Source: Halorubrum kocurii JCM 14978 (lineage in GTDB: Archaea; Halobacteriota; Halobacteria; Halobacteriales; Haloferacaceae). From it: a stretch of DNA of 46,714 nucleotides. Below the pieces are notes generated by a model that ran no database searches, had not been told where the DNA came from, and saw only the letters and a program-made list of their open reading frames with translations. This document shows positions 25,050 to 33,741 of this stretch, piece after piece; the first letter of the stretch is position 1; each line of letters opens with the position of its first letter. The position numbers were made by a program, and so were the translations under genes. The stretch is taken from NCBI RefSeq assembly GCF_000337355.1, contig NZ_AOJH01000006.1, forward strand, positions 11,468-58,181. The letters are read 5' to 3'.

Positions 25050-26165
25050 ATGCGCCTTCGTGGATATGAACTGACGTATCCGCGGGTGGTGTTCGTAGCG
25101 GTGTTACTCGTCACCCTGATAACGACGGGCGTCGCGGTCGGGACCTCGTCGACGCCTTACGGGTCGTATAATTACGACTGGGACGGAACGAGCGACAGTC
25201 GAACGGTCGCCGCGGACGCCGGAGCCGACGTCGAAATCGTGCGCTCACCTGCGGGGTATCACCGGACCGCAGCCGAGAACGCAACGGCGTTCATCCTCGA
25301 GCCGACGGAGCCGTACGCCGACACGGAGGCGGACGCGGTGGCGTCGTTCCTCGATCGCGGCGGAACGGTGGTCGTCGCGGCCGAAGGCGGCGGTGAGGCA
25401 AACCGGCTACTGACCGAGCTCGATGTCAGTTCACGGTTCGACGGCCGTCCGCTCCGAGACGAACAACGGCACTACCGGAGTCCCGCATTACCGGTCGGAA
25501 CACCCGTCCGCGACACGTCCGCGACGAGTGATGTCTCACGGGTGACGCTCAATCACGGGACGGCAGTGACCGCTTCGGACAGCGGGACCGTGCTCGTGAA
25601 CAGTTCGGGGTTCTCGTATCTCGATGCGAACGCCAACGGTGAGCTCGACCCCACGGAGCCGGTTCAAGAGTACCCGATAGTCGTCCGGGAGGACGTCGGA
25701 AACGGCAGCGTGCTCCTCGTCAGCGACGGGAGCGTGTTCATCAACGAGATGCTCGACCGAACGGACAATCGGCAGTTCGCAGCGAACCTCCTCGGGGGTT
25801 CAGAGACGCTCATTGTCGACCACCAGCGCAGACCGGCGATCCCCGATGTCATTGCCTTTCTTCTGACGACGGCCGATTCGCCGCTCCGTCTGTTGCTGCT
25901 GGCTGCGGCACTCGTCACCGCGGTCGGGGTCGCGTGGCGGAGAGTCACTGCCAGCACTGATGGGGACTCCTCAGACACACCCACTGGCGACCAGCACCCG
26001 CGGGCCGCTCTCAAAGAGGAACTGAGCGAACGCCGGCCGGACTGGGACGACGAGCGAGTCGACCGCGTCGCGGCGGAGTTCACGACGGACAACCCCGGAT
26101 CGAAGTTCACAACGGACAACCCCGGATCGAAGTTCACAACAGACGACCCCGGATCGAACAACTGA
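25050..26165 (+). CDS. DUF4350 domain protein with repeated C-terminal tail
   Basis: A 371-residue protein with an N-terminal membrane helix (about 9-30), an extracytoplasmic DUF4350-like domain (about 40-250; VASFLDRGGTVVVAAEGG and GSVLLVSDGSVFINEML are the diagnostic parts), and a second helix near 275-292. The cytoplasmic tail ends in three copies of FTTDNPGSK. DUF4350 domains resemble glutamine-amidotransferase-like folds and often accompany MoxR/DUF58/transglutaminase modules, none of which is seen in this window. Its function is unknown. It is the second gene of a short operon. Confidence 0.75.
   Translation: MRLRGYELTYPRVVFVAVLLVTLITTGVAVGTSSTPYGSYNYDWDGTSDSRTVAADAGADVEIVRSPAGYHRTAAENATAFILEPTEPYADTEADAVASFLDRGGTVVVAAEGGGEANRLLTELDVSSRFDGRPLRDEQRHYRSPALPVGTPVRDTSATSDVSRVTLNHGTAVTASDSGTVLVNSSGFSYLDANANGELDPTEPVQEYPIVVREDVGNGSVLLVSDGSVFINEMLDRTDNRQFAANLLGGSETLIVDHQRRPAIPDVIAFLLTTADSPLRLLLLAAALVTAVGVAWRRVTASTDGDSSDTPTGDQHPRAALKEELSERRPDWDDERVDRVAAEFTTDNPGSKFTTDNPGSKFTTDDPGSNN
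26079..26159 (+). repeat. Three tandem 27-base repeats in coding DNA
   Basis: The unit encodes FTTDNPGSK and occurs at 26079-26105, 26106-26132 and 26133-26159. The first two encode the same peptide; the third has Asp for Asn and ends in Asn. Near-identity at the DNA level points to recent slippage or unequal exchange, so copy number may vary between strains. Confidence 0.85.
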
Positions 26166-26188
26166 CCAAGCGACGTTTCGTCGAGGCG

Positions 26189-27277
26189 TTACGATTCTTG
26201 AGAGCCGTCAGAGACGGAGATCCACAAGTGGGTCTCACGATAGGCTTGGTCCGCCGTCGGGCTCGATGGCGGGTCACCCTTGAACAGCATAAACGAGAGC
26301 CGCAGCCGTTCGCCGGTCATCTCTGGAGTCACGTTCAGTTTCCGTTCGCTCGTCTCCTCGTCACCTAGCGTTAGTTGTTGTCGGAAGAGCTCGTCACGTT
26401 CGTGGATCTGCGTCGAGTTGTTCTCGACGGTGGCGTCTTGCAGCTCGACGACCAGCGAATACTCCACGCTCCGGTGTTCGTAGTTCCCGACGCCCACGAC
26501 GAGCGGCTTGGACTCACCGCTCACGAACTCCGTCGGATAGTCGTCAGCGATCAGGTCGCCGTCGTCCTGTTCAGTGACCAGATACAGTTCAGTGAACGCG
26601 CCCGCTTCCTTGGGAACGGCGAAGGCGTATCCAGCACTCGTGACGGCCAAGAGCAGTCCCAAGACAGTGAGAACGGTCAACGCGCGATCGAGGTTCGACT
26701 CGTGGCCGGAAAAGACTCCGACGACCGAATGGCCCCACTGACGGTACGGCACCGCGAACCGATCGCCTGGCGGCAGTTGCAGGCGGCGATACTGCGCGAG
26801 CACAGCGGCAGCGAGGGTCAGACCCGCCACCGAGAACAACACCGGCGCCAACTGAATCCCGAACGGCGTGACGTTCAGCACCAACCCGGTGAGCGGGACC
26901 ACCGCGACGCTCACGCCGAACGATAGCGCGGCACGTTCCACGTACGTGAGTCCGGGACCGTTAGCTTGGGGTGACTTATCCGTCTCGTCACCGTCAGCGG
27001 CACGCTCGCCTGCTTCCGGGAACAGAGCTGCGACGATCGCGTAGCCCGGGAGAAATAGCACCAGCGGGACCGCCAGGACGGACCGGATCGGAGTCGAACG
27101 GACTACCGGAAGCGTCACCGCAGCGCTCGCGAGGGCCGTCACCAGAGCGACCGCAGCCAGGTCAGCCGATATCGGGACCGTCGAACCCGAGGCGATTTCA
27201 CGGTCCGTGCCGTCATCCGCACTGGCTCCGTCGCCGTTCGGCTCGTCGTCGCCGGTGGTAGTGTCTGTGTCAGTCAT
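26189..27277 (-). CDS. DUF1616 membrane protein
   Basis: A 362-residue protein. An acidic N-terminal tail of about 35 residues is followed by four membrane helices with the DUF1616 core (TPIRSVLAVPLVLFLPGYAI). The C-terminal half has one more helix and an extracytoplasmic beta domain (about 225-355) that resembles CARDB-like sandwich repeats (VVGVGNYEHRSVEYSLVVELQD). The family often lies next to archaeal surface glycosylation or S-layer genes. Its start overlaps the stop of the Ig-like gene by 4 bases, so the two are coupled. Confidence 0.8.
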   Translation of the reverse strand: MTDTDTTTGDDEPNGDGASADDGTDREIASGSTVPISADLAAVALVTALASAAVTLPVVRSTPIRSVLAVPLVLFLPGYAIVAALFPEAGERAADGDETDKSPQANGPGLTYVERAALSFGVSVAVVPLTGLVLNVTPFGIQLAPVLFSVAGLTLAAAVLAQYRRLQLPPGDRFAVPYRQWGHSVVGVFSGHESNLDRALTVLTVLGLLLAVTSAGYAFAVPKEAGAFTELYLVTEQDDGDLIADDYPTEFVSGESKPLVVGVGNYEHRSVEYSLVVELQDATVENNSTQIHERDELFRQQLTLGDEETSERKLNVTPEMTGERLRLSFMLFKGDPPSSPTADQAYRETHLWISVSDGSQES

Positions 27278-29103
27278 GAGTCCTCCTCGGTCCGTCCGGA
27301 ACCTGATGTGGAGTCCGGGTCGGACTCGCTCCCATCGACATCCGTGGTGACCGGTGCAGCGACGACTCCCGGGTCGAGCGCGGTCGGCTGTACCGCGTCC
27401 ACCAGCGAGTCGCGTGCCGACCCACTCTCACGGCGGTTTCGGTAGACCACAACTGCGCCCGCCGCGACCGCGACGAGCCCGGCGACTAACACGAGCGTCA
27501 GCGGCCGCGTGTCCCCCGGTGAGATCCCTTGTCCGGGCGGGGTGAGCGAGGCATCGACGGTCGCGGATCCGAGGTTCGTGCCGCTGCCATCGAACGCGGC
27601 CTGTACCGAAACCGCGTCCGACGCGTTCGTCGCGTTCGACAGCTCGACGCTCGTCTGGAAGCTTCCGTCGTCGGCCGTCCGGACGGTCGCTCGTTGGTCG
27701 CCGTCTAGTGACACGTCGACTTCCCGCCCGCTGACACCCGCTTCGGTGTCAGTTACCAGCCGGCCGGAGACGTCCACGGCACCCCCGCTTCGGACCGCAG
27801 ACAGCGTCAGTTGCGTCGGAGTTTCTTCGACGGTTAACTCGCTGTCTTCGGTCACCGGTGTCAGCGCGGTACCGGTACTCCCGACGGAGACTGACAGCGT
27901 TCGGTTTCCGGCAGAGACGTTCGCCGGCAGGCGTGTGTCGAACCGATAGGTGCCGTCGCCCTCAGTCCGCGTTTCGGCCAGTCTCCGCCCGTCGATCCGA
28001 AGCGTGACCGACGTGTTCGAAACGGGGGTGTTTTCGACCGTTACCCGTCCACCGGCGGTGACCGACGACCCGACCCGCCCACGCGACGACGCGTCATCGA
28101 TCGAAACGGCCGGTGTCGACTGCGTAATCGCGGTCGACGCTTCGGTCCGTGACGGGAGGTACAGCGCCGCGTCGCCGGGCGCGTAGCTGACGGAGACCCG
28201 TGCCGGTCCCTCCGGCGCGGTGACGGGTCGATACAGCATATCGAACGTCCCGTCTCGGTCGACTGTCGTCGTAACGTGCCGCCCGTTCACCCTGAACGAG
28301 ACGTTTCCACTCGGCGGGTCGTTGTCCTCCGCAGTCAGCCGTCCGGTGATGCGAACCGGCTCGGCGAACGATCCGTTCGCGCTCGCCTCCGCGCTCACTT
28401 CCGTCGACGTGTACGTTTCCCGCACTCGTTTCGCTGTCCGTTGCGCCGTTTCAGTCGTCGTCGCCGAGACGACGTTGTCGGCCGTCGTGACCGAACCGTG
28501 CGTCGTCTCAGCTATCGCTCGATACCGCGGAGTCAGCGACTGTTCGATCCGACGGAGATCGCTACTGATGTTGCTCAACTCGCGTGCGCGCCGCTGCGCA
28601 CGCTCCCGATCGTCGGACTGCCGAGCACTCTCGTACTCGGCGGCCACTCGCCGGTACTCTGAGAGCCTCTCTGCGTACCGCGTCTGCAGCGCAGCGGTCT
28701 CAATCAAAAGCGTCTCCCGCCGTTCAACCCGTTCGAGGTCGGTCGTGACGACAGTCCGGTACACTTCCATGTAGCGGGTAACCCGCTCGTCGTACCCGTC
28801 CGCCAGCAGCCGCTGTGCGGTATCGTACTCTCCGGCCTCGATCCTGCGTGCACTCTCTGCCAATCGATCGGTCACTGCCACGGACAGGCGCCGTTCGAGG
28901 GCCGACGTGTTGCCGGACCGCGTCACCGAGTCCGGATCTTCGTGCCGTACCGTGGTCGCGTTCGGCTGGGGATCGTCGGTCTGCGTCCACCCCGCGTCGA
29001 ACTGTACTCCCGCGTCTGCCGTTCCGGCTGAGACGCCGACGACCGCGATGGCAACCACCGCACACCCGATAATCAAGAGACGGCGGACGAGGGAGCGTGA
29101 CAC
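27274..29103 (-). CDS. Membrane-anchored coiled-coil and Ig-like surface protein
   Basis: A 609-residue protein with an N-terminal hydrophobic segment (about 7-25), a helical coiled-coil region (about 60-215, rich in Arg and Glu), several Ig-like beta domains (about 235-530; GNVSFRVNGRHV, TSVTLRIDGRRL, REVDVSLDGDQR mark each repeat) and a C-terminal helix followed by a short cytoplasmic tail. It should stand on the cell surface as a stalk. GTG at 29103 (VSRSLVRRLL) is chosen as start since it opens the signal-like segment; the frame is open to 29205. It is followed by DUF1616 in the same operon. Confidence 0.7.
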   Translation of the reverse strand: MSRSLVRRLLIIGCAVVAIAVVGVSAGTADAGVQFDAGWTQTDDPQPNATTVRHEDPDSVTRSGNTSALERRLSVAVTDRLAESARRIEAGEYDTAQRLLADGYDERVTRYMEVYRTVVTTDLERVERRETLLIETAALQTRYAERLSEYRRVAAEYESARQSDDRERAQRRARELSNISSDLRRIEQSLTPRYRAIAETTHGSVTTADNVVSATTTETAQRTAKRVRETYTSTEVSAEASANGSFAEPVRITGRLTAEDNDPPSGNVSFRVNGRHVTTTVDRDGTFDMLYRPVTAPEGPARVSVSYAPGDAALYLPSRTEASTAITQSTPAVSIDDASSRGRVGSSVTAGGRVTVENTPVSNTSVTLRIDGRRLAETRTEGDGTYRFDTRLPANVSAGNRTLSVSVGSTGTALTPVTEDSELTVEETPTQLTLSAVRSGGAVDVSGRLVTDTEAGVSGREVDVSLDGDQRATVRTADDGSFQTSVELSNATNASDAVSVQAAFDGSGTNLGSATVDASLTPPGQGISPGDTRPLTLVLVAGLVAVAAGAVVVYRNRRESGSARDSLVDAVQPTALDPGVVAAPVTTDVDGSESDPDSTSGSGRTEEDS

Positions 29104-29529
29104 AATACAGTGATATCGGTGTGTATTCTTATACTTTATCGTGTTTACCTCTGTGTTTAGTGAATGTTTAGTGTGAAGTGGTTCTAAAATACTAGAAACA
29201 TACATTTAAATCGCATATAGCACAGTACAAACCGAAAAATAACAGATACTGTCGCCATCACCAGTACATTCAATTAGCGACGGACAAGTTCGTACGCTAA
29301 TGGATTCGACACGGCCGGAAGACCGCCATCGCCCCAGTGACGAAGCCGCTGTGATGACAGCGAGACGCTCAACGATTCCGCCGCTCGCTGCTCCGGCCGG
29401 CATTCACAGACGACCGATGAGTCGCTGGCGCGTAGTCGATCGACTTCCGATCTCAGCCGCACTGAAGCGTAGAACCCAGGGTGTCAGTGCAGACTTCGAC
29501 GCCGCAGTCGAGATCGCCGTCACATAGAA
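29104..29529. other. Intergenic gap between divergent genes
   Basis: About 425 bases between the Ig-like gene (minus) and the coiled-coil membrane protein (plus). The left part is AT-rich and should hold the promoter of the minus-strand operon. Open frames on the right side are short and basic, unlike haloarchaeal proteins, so I see no gene here. Confidence 0.5.
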
Positions 29530-30492
29530 ATGAGCGCACCCAATTCGAACGGCGACGACATTGACGCCACGGAGCGGACGACGCAAAACGGCGACGGAGA
29601 GACCGCGACCCTACAGACACCGACCGCTGAGGCACCAGAGGGGAGCGAACAGGCACTGAACGGTAACGCTGAGGGAGTGTCCGATTCGGTTGGTCCCTCC
29701 GAGCGGATCACTGAGCTGGAGACGTACATCGACGTGCTGCAGACGGAAAACGACCGGTTACGGGCTGACTACGCCCGCGCTCGCACGGTATCGTACCAGA
29801 AAACCGCGCTGGCAATCGCCGCGATCGGTACCGTGGCCGTCCTCGGCGGAGCGATCCTTCCGGACGTCCGTGCCGTATTGGTTGTCACTGGAGCTATCGG
29901 CCTGTTCAGCGGGGTGATGACGTGGTATCTCACGCCTGCCCGCGTCGTGCCGGTGGGCGTGAGCGAGAGCGTTTACGACGCCGCGACGGCGACGCTCGCC
30001 GGACTCAAAGACGACCTGGGGTTACAGGCAATTACCGTGTACGCTCCCGTCGGTGACCAAACTCGGGGGTTTATTCCGCGGGAGCGGGGCTTCGAAGTCC
30101 CGGAGAACGTCACGCACGCATTTCCGGGCGATACGACCGGGTCACAGGGGCTCTCGTTCACACCGTCGGGGCAGCAGCTCACGCGAGAGGTTGACCGGAT
30201 CCGAGCGGCGCAGACCCCGACCACGGCGCTCGACGCGTTCGAACAGACCGCCGACTCGCTCGTCGAGCACTTCGAGGTGGCCGATCAGATAGCAGTAGAA
30301 AAAGGGACAGATTTCCAAGAATTTGTTATTTCGGTCGATGAGGCCGCTTTCGGCCCGCTGACGCGTCTCGACCATCCGATCGTGTCGGCGCTCGGCTGTG
30401 CGGCCGCGCAGAGCGTCGGCGAACCGGTCGTCGTCAACGACGCCGAAGCGACGACAGTGAGGCTCGCAGTGATCTCGGAGACTAACGAGTGA
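29530..30492 (+). CDS. Coiled-coil membrane protein, unknown function
   Basis: A 320-residue protein. The N-terminal 55 residues are acidic and disordered, followed by a short coiled coil (about 58-85, ITELETYIDVLQTENDRLRA), two membrane helices (about 92-112 and 114-132), and a soluble C-terminal domain of about 180 residues with regular strand and helix patterns (DLGLQAITVYAPVGD; EKGTDFQEFVISVDEAAFG). Similar architectures exist in many haloarchaea as uncharacterised conserved proteins. It converges on the two-HTH regulator gene, 62 bases from its end, and no operon partner is visible. Confidence 0.65.
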   Translation: MSAPNSNGDDIDATERTTQNGDGETATLQTPTAEAPEGSEQALNGNAEGVSDSVGPSERITELETYIDVLQTENDRLRADYARARTVSYQKTALAIAAIGTVAVLGGAILPDVRAVLVVTGAIGLFSGVMTWYLTPARVVPVGVSESVYDAATATLAGLKDDLGLQAITVYAPVGDQTRGFIPRERGFEVPENVTHAFPGDTTGSQGLSFTPSGQQLTREVDRIRAAQTPTTALDAFEQTADSLVEHFEVADQIAVEKGTDFQEFVISVDEAAFGPLTRLDHPIVSALGCAAAQSVGEPVVVNDAEATTVRLAVISETNE

Positions 30493-30554
30493 GACCGAAA
30501 CACGGGGCTATCCGACTGCGCTTCGCGGTTGGCTGGAAAGAGTTCCGCTCCGAT

Positions 30555-31721
30555 TCAGTTCACGAGCGCGTCGAGTATCTGTAGCTCCTCCTCCTCGACG
30601 ATCCGGTCGGAGTTCATGCAGGCGTAGACGACCTTATGCAAGAGGTCAGTATCACTGAAGGGCGACCCCTCACCGGTCTCACCGTCGTCCTGTAGCTCCT
30701 GTTCCACTGCCGCGAGCCGCTCGGCGAAGTCGTCCAGCTGGTGTGAAATCGCGTCGAGGTCCTCGCTCGACGCGGCGTCCGAGTCTTCTGTCGTGGCGTC
30801 CCGGTCGGCGGCCTGCGGCGCCGGTGCCGTTGGCGCCGTGCCATCGACGACGCCGTCAGCGGCGGCGCTCGAGTCCTCTTGAGTCGATGAATCACCGGTG
30901 GCATCCTCGGACTGCCTGCTCGGCGAACCGTCAGTGACGGCTTCTTTTCCGGTGTTCTGCGTGGCCGCCGAACCGTCGTCTCCGTTCGGACTCACCGACA
31001 CGTCGACGGTTAGGTGATCATCGAACACCTCCTCAACGAATGAGTCACGGTCGGCCCAGTTAAACCCAGGAATCGCGTTGACCCGGTTCGACACCGTGGC
31101 ACGTGAGACACCGAGCATATCGGCGATTTGATTCTGCGTCGCGGTCGGCTCGTAAGAGATCGCCCGAAGGGTCTCGCGTTCCTTCTGCGTCAGTCCTTCG
31201 GGATCGGGGATCGACTCATTAGTGGGCGAGGAGGTGTCAGCACCGGATCCGGCCGTCTCCGCCGATTTGTCGGACGGTCCGGCCTCAGCCGCCGGCTCTG
31301 GCTCTACTCCTGGCTCGGTCGTGTCGGCCTCCGTCTCCGGGTCCATTTGAGAAGCAGTTTCGGGCGGTTCGGTCACTGATGGGCCGTCCGGTTCTTTGTC
31401 GGTCTCCGACGACAGTTCGTGGGCCTGGTTCGTCGCCTCGGTCGTCGCTTGACCGTCGGACGAGCCTTTGGAATCGAGGTCGGCATCGGCGTTCGAGTTT
31501 TCGTCCGGTGGCCCCGATGATGACTGGTCTGGGTCCGACTCGTCGGACGCGGCCGGATCGCCGTACTGATCGAGGACGCGGTCGACGTGATCGGCCGAAA
31601 CGCTCGGGATTTGCTCTGCAATCTCTGCGAGCGTCGCACCGGGGTTGTCAGCGGCAATGTCCAAGATCCGTTTCTGACGGATCGATTTGGGTTGCGTCGA
31701 GGGGGATTCTGATTTGCTCAT
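30555..31721 (-). CDS. Acidic protein with two winged-helix motifs
   Basis: A 388-residue protein. The N-terminal HTH (about 14-52, RILDIAADNPGATLAEIAEQ) is followed by a very acidic, low-complexity linker of about 120 residues, then a second HTH (about 175-215, TQNQIADMLGVSRATVSNRV), another acidic linker, and a C-terminal coiled coil with a short conserved-looking tail (LLHKVVYACMNSDRIVEEEEL). Two DNA-binding units on flexible linkers suggest a regulator or DNA-bridging protein. Targets are unknown. It is a single gene with a long AT-rich upstream gap. Confidence 0.7.
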   Translation of the reverse strand: MSKSESPSTQPKSIRQKRILDIAADNPGATLAEIAEQIPSVSADHVDRVLDQYGDPAASDESDPDQSSSGPPDENSNADADLDSKGSSDGQATTEATNQAHELSSETDKEPDGPSVTEPPETASQMDPETEADTTEPGVEPEPAAEAGPSDKSAETAGSGADTSSPTNESIPDPEGLTQKERETLRAISYEPTATQNQIADMLGVSRATVSNRVNAIPGFNWADRDSFVEEVFDDHLTVDVSVSPNGDDGSAATQNTGKEAVTDGSPSRQSEDATGDSSTQEDSSAAADGVVDGTAPTAPAPQAADRDATTEDSDAASSEDLDAISHQLDDFAERLAAVEQELQDDGETGEGSPFSDTDLLHKVVYACMNSDRIVEEEELQILDALVN

Positions 31722-32094
31722 AGTGCGCTCCGTCTTATTTCAATTCACAGTAACGAATTTCATACCAGATGTATAATTCTTTTTCTGCAACACTATAAGA
31801 AGTATCCAGAATATAAGGTAATAGCTACATATAACAGCAAACATGATTTGAAACAGCTTTAAACGCTATATACATTGTTATATTAGCTAAATAACTGTAT
31901 GTTTGTTCATAATTAATGTCCTGATTTCTGTTGCAGAAAGTGTCTTTTCCTCTCCTAAACCGGTTATTAAGACGTCCTATGTCGGTCTCAGCGTTAATTC
32001 GGCCTTCTCGAACTGCCGCGCGGTTCGAACGGGGGTTTCACTCAGGGAGGGCCGGTCGCCTACCGAGTGTCGAAACGGAAACGCCTCGCCCGAG
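31722..32094. other. AT-rich intergenic gap
   Basis: About 370 bases between two minus-strand genes. The part next to 31721 is AT-rich (31740-31910) and likely holds the promoter of the two-HTH gene. No gene, clear hairpin or RNA was recognised. It marks the left border of the glycan cluster. Confidence 0.5.
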
Positions 32095-33273
32095 TCACGG
32101 CGACGTCCCGAGCATTGCGTCCGACTCGAGCGGCCGCCCGTCGGAATCGACCACTCGCTGATAGACCGTCTCCGCCTGTAACGCGACCGCGTCCCAGTCG
32201 AACCGCTGCGCCCGATCGACGGGATCTACTATGGGTCGGTCGCCGTCAAGCGCGGTCTCCAGTGCCCCGGCGAGCGCCTTCGCGGTCGGCGCAGTGAGGA
32301 ATCCGGCGTCGCCGATCACCTCGTCGGCCGCCGAGTCCGGGTGGTCGGCGGCGACGACAGAACAGTCGGCGGCCATCGCCTCTGCGAGCGTGAGCCCGAA
32401 CCCCTCGCGCGTGCTCGGCGAGGCGAACACGTCGGCCGCGCGCATGTGGCCCAACACGTCCTCGTACTCGTCGAGGAAGCCGAGGAACTCCACGGCGTCT
32501 GCGTTCGTCAACGACTCGCGTTGGGATTCGAGGCGCGCCTTCTCCGGGCCGTCGCCGATGACCCCGAGCGAAACGTCGCGCTCTTCGCAGACACGGTTGA
32601 ACGCCTCGAGCAGCAGGTCGACGTTCTTGTGTTCGACGAGCCGCCCCGCGAAGAGCACGTCGTACCCGGCGTCGGGACGCGGCGCGGTCCGTATCTGCTC
32701 GGTGTCGATGCCGTTCGGGACGACGGCGACGTCGTCGCGGCCGGGACCGATCGCCGCGAGCTGGTCGGCCGTACTCCCCGAGACGGCGACCGGGTGCTGT
32801 GGCGTCCGCGCCGTCACGCGTTCGCTCACTTTCCCGAAGACGGCCAGCGACCCGAGGTACTCCTCCCAGTACTCACCCCACACTTCGTGCCACGTCGTGA
32901 CGAGTGGCGTGTCCGTGCCGAGGGCCGCGAGTCTCGTCGAGAGGACAGGAAAGTACGGGAAGACGCTGGCAACGACGACGTCGTGTTCGTCGTCGCGAAG
33001 CCGACGTCGAAGCGGCGGGAGGGCTCGCGCGGCGAAATCGAGCGCCTCGGTGATCGACCGCCTGTCGTCGTTGTATAGGTCGGCGGCCGGGGCGACCGCT
33101 CGAAGGGTCATGCCGTCGCTCGTGATTTCCGACGGACCGTCCCAGAAGTGGCGTCCGTAGACCGTCACCTCGTGGCCTCGGTTCGCGAGCCGTGACCCGA
33201 TTTCGTGGATTCGCTTTTCTGCGCCGCCAGTGACGTACGGATACACGACGTTAGAGACGAACGCGACACGCAT
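32095..33273 (-). CDS. GT4 family glycosyltransferase
   Basis: A 392-residue GT-B enzyme. The N-terminal acceptor half begins with FVSNVVYPYVTGGAEKRIHE, with the glycine-rich loop typical of GT4. The C-terminal donor half shows VLFAGRLVEHKNVDLLLEA (about 210-228) and the E-x7-E motif in STREGFGLTLAEAMA (about 283-297). It transfers a sugar from a nucleotide donor to a lipid-linked glycan at the cytoplasmic face. The donor sugar cannot be told. It stands alone on the minus strand at the left edge of the cluster. Confidence 0.88.
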   Translation of the reverse strand: MRVAFVSNVVYPYVTGGAEKRIHEIGSRLANRGHEVTVYGRHFWDGPSEITSDGMTLRAVAPAADLYNDDRRSITEALDFAARALPPLRRRLRDDEHDVVVASVFPYFPVLSTRLAALGTDTPLVTTWHEVWGEYWEEYLGSLAVFGKVSERVTARTPQHPVAVSGSTADQLAAIGPGRDDVAVVPNGIDTEQIRTAPRPDAGYDVLFAGRLVEHKNVDLLLEAFNRVCEERDVSLGVIGDGPEKARLESQRESLTNADAVEFLGFLDEYEDVLGHMRAADVFASPSTREGFGLTLAEAMAADCSVVAADHPDSAADEVIGDAGFLTAPTAKALAGALETALDGDRPIVDPVDRAQRFDWDAVALQAETVYQRVVDSDGRPLESDAMLGTSP

Positions 33274-33741
33274 CGATTCTGAGAGAGTGGCTCAGCCACT
33301 ATGACTTTTGGGTCCTCCGCAACAGGCCGACTTCCTCTGCCCGACGCCGAGCAGCATCACCCCTCCAACCGTCGAACCGAACACATACTGCAATATGATA
33401 AGCACACAAACGATGTGCTATCTCGATATTTGATTAGTAGTCGTCCGTCTTTATTATGTATATAACTGCACCAATAGCCATATATCATTACTATTTCAAT
33501 AAATGTTTGATTCAGAATGGTATGATCCGCCTGTCGGTCGGGGAATGATCATTTACGCTCGTATAGGCGTAATAGTTAAATTGGTAACTATATCCGTGCA
33601 ACACTTCCTTTACACAGATATAGATGTAATGTAAGACCATTAGGAACGTTGACACTAGTCAGTGAACGTATCATTCTACCCGCGGCCGTGAACACACCCG
33701 GCACGTAACACATATACTGCTACGCACGCTTCTCGAAATCG
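33274..33741. other. AT-rich intergenic gap in glycan cluster
   Basis: About 470 bases between divergent genes. It is AT-rich in the middle (33390-33520) and must contain promoters for both the glycosyltransferase (minus) and the sulfatase-superfamily gene (plus). An ACATATAC box near 33708-33716 lies about 30 bases before the ATG at 33742. No gene was recognised. Confidence 0.5.

Noticed and set aside
26079-26159. Possible CRISPR-like repeat
   Set aside because: The three copies are directly tandem without spacers and are in frame, so they are a coding repeat.
29300-29527. Plus-strand frame of 75 codons before the coiled-coil membrane protein
   Set aside because: The product is Arg-rich without domain features and fits a chance frame in high-GC DNA.
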